64,000 bases of DNA. Origin: Duganella phyllosphaerae (GTDB lineage Bacteria > Pseudomonadota > Gammaproteobacteria > Burkholderiales > Burkholderiaceae_D). The notes below the pieces were generated by a model. It was not told the origin of the DNA. It searched no databases and saw only the letters and a program-made list of their open reading frames with translations. Both the position numbers and the translations under genes were made by a program. This document shows positions 63,355-64,000 of the stretch, piece by piece. The stretch spans positions 141,537 through 205,536 of the forward strand of contig NZ_LROM01000093.1 in the NCBI RefSeq assembly GCF_001758785.1, given 5' to 3'. Within the stretch, counting starts at the first letter, position 1. The number at the start of each line of letters is the position of its first letter.

Positions 63355-64000
63355 ATGAATTTTTCCGCGTTATCGATCAAGAACCCGATCCCGGCGATCA
63401 TGCTGTTCGTGCTGCTCACGCTGGCCGGCCTGATGGCCTATAAAGCCAACCCGGTGCAGGACTTCCCCGACATCGAGCTGCCCATCGTCACCGTCACCGC
63501 CACGCTCGAAGGCACGGCGCCGGCGCAGCTGGAAACCGAAGTCACGCGCAAGATCGAGGATTCGGTCGCCACGCTGCAGGGCGTGAAAAACATCTACTCG
63601 ACGGTGCTCGACGGCGTCTCGACCACCACCGTCGAATTCATCCTGGAAAAGCCGCTCTCGGACGCCGTCAACGACGTGCGCGATGCGGTCGCGCGGGTGA
63701 AAGCCGACATGCCGGCCGAGCTGCGCGATCCGTCGGTGACCAAGGCCGCCACCGCCGGGCGGGTGGTGCAGACCTTCACCGCGACGGCAGCCAATGTCCC
63801 CGGCGAGAAGATGGACAAACAGGAGCTGAGCTGGTTCGTCGACAACACCGTGGCCAAGCGCCTGCTGGCGGTGCCGGGCCTCGGTGCGGTCAAGCGCGTG
63901 GGCGGCGTGTACCGCGAGATCCGGGTGGAGCTCGACGATGCGCGCATGGCGGCGTTGCGGGTTTCGGCGCTCGACGTCTCGCGCCAGCTGCGGCTGGTGC
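63355..64000 (+). CDS. RND efflux pump inner-membrane subunit (partial, runs off window)
   Basis: First 215 residues of an AcrB/MexB-like transporter: MNFSALSIKNPIPAIMLFVLL (TM1), PVQDFPDIELPIVTVTATLEG, GTAPAQLETEVTRKIED and the porter-domain segments DAVNDVRDAVARVKADMPAEL and KRLLAVPGLGAVKRVGG. The full protein should be about 1000-1050 aa; the rest lies beyond 64000. Uses proton motive force to expel substrates captured from the periplasm. The N-terminus with NPIPAIMLF is of the heavy/multidrug HAE1 type; substrate unknown. Confidence 0.92.
   Translation, partial: MNFSALSIKNPIPAIMLFVLLTLAGLMAYKANPVQDFPDIELPIVTVTATLEGTAPAQLETEVTRKIEDSVATLQGVKNIYSTVLDGVSTTTVEFILEKPLSDAVNDVRDAVARVKADMPAELRDPSVTKAATAGRVVQTFTATAANVPGEKMDKQELSWFVDNTVAKRLLAVPGLGAVKRVGGVYREIRVELDDARMAALRVSALDVSRQLRLV

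Overview
The window looks like a chromosome segment of a high-GC betaproteobacterium, most likely an Oxalobacteraceae member of the Massilia/Duganella/Janthinobacterium type. This is inferred from codon and gene style: Xanthomonas/Caulobacter-type TonB receptors for glucans, a PhaF-like phasin, abundant c-di-GMP proteins and a large Wzy-type exopolysaccharide (EPS) locus. I saw no tRNA, rRNA, CRISPR array, insertion sequence or prophage.

Region 1 (1-16.8 kb): after a GAF-EAL c-di-GMP phosphodiesterase comes an alpha-glucan (starch/maltodextrin) utilisation locus. It holds a secreted GH13 amylase, an alpha-phosphoglucomutase and an MFS sugar transporter (one leftward operon), a divergent GH31 alpha-glucosidase, a leftward TonB-dependent receptor and a divergent exported six-hairpin (glucoamylase-like) glycosidase. 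Four copies of a 15-bp site TGTAGCnnAAnnACA, plus one weaker copy, sit on the promoters of these transcripts, so the locus is probably one regulon under a repressor or activator that is not in the window. A GDP-mannose enzyme gene, manC, sits in the middle of the locus but belongs functionally to the next region.

Region 2 (16.9-40 kb): EPS locus. On the plus strand are a tiny exported Ala/Gly-rich protein, a DgkA-like lipid kinase, WbaP (initiating sugar-phosphate transferase), a 2OG-Fe(II) oxygenase and an integral-membrane acyltransferase. On the minus strand is a long operon that starts with a YjbH beta-barrel protein fused to a PAP2 lipid phosphatase. It continues with a long multi-SLBB outer-membrane export protein, a kinase-less chain-length protein, Wzx, two hexapeptide acyltransferases, an epimerase, two glycosyltransferases and Wzy, followed by gmd and rmd. 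ManC, Gmd and Rmd together would make GDP-D-rhamnose. The Wzx-to-Wzy part is clearly more AT-rich than its surroundings and looks like an exchanged repeat-unit cassette.

Region 3 (40-59.8 kb): housekeeping and accessory genes. These are two GNAT acetyltransferases, a cytosine-deaminase-like amidohydrolase, a phasin, the MdlA/MdlB heterodimeric ABC exporter, a TPR-GGDEF diguanylate cyclase, a repeat lipoprotein, an unknown protein, an M29-like aminopeptidase, a LysR regulator divergent from a PhyH dioxygenase/sugar-isomerase pair, a CHASE protein with an HD-GYP response regulator, an OhrR-like regulator, a PF10014-type 2OG dioxygenase and a REC-histidine kinase.

Region 4 (59.9-64 kb): an RND multidrug efflux operon, tetR-oprM-adaptor-pump, cut by the window end. 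A palindrome just upstream of tetR suggests autoregulation.

The most notable items are the shared operator of the glucan regulon, the YjbH-PAP2 fusion, and the small exported protein/hairpin/dgkA arrangement at the left edge of the EPS locus. No complete, wholly unknown multi-gene system was evident.
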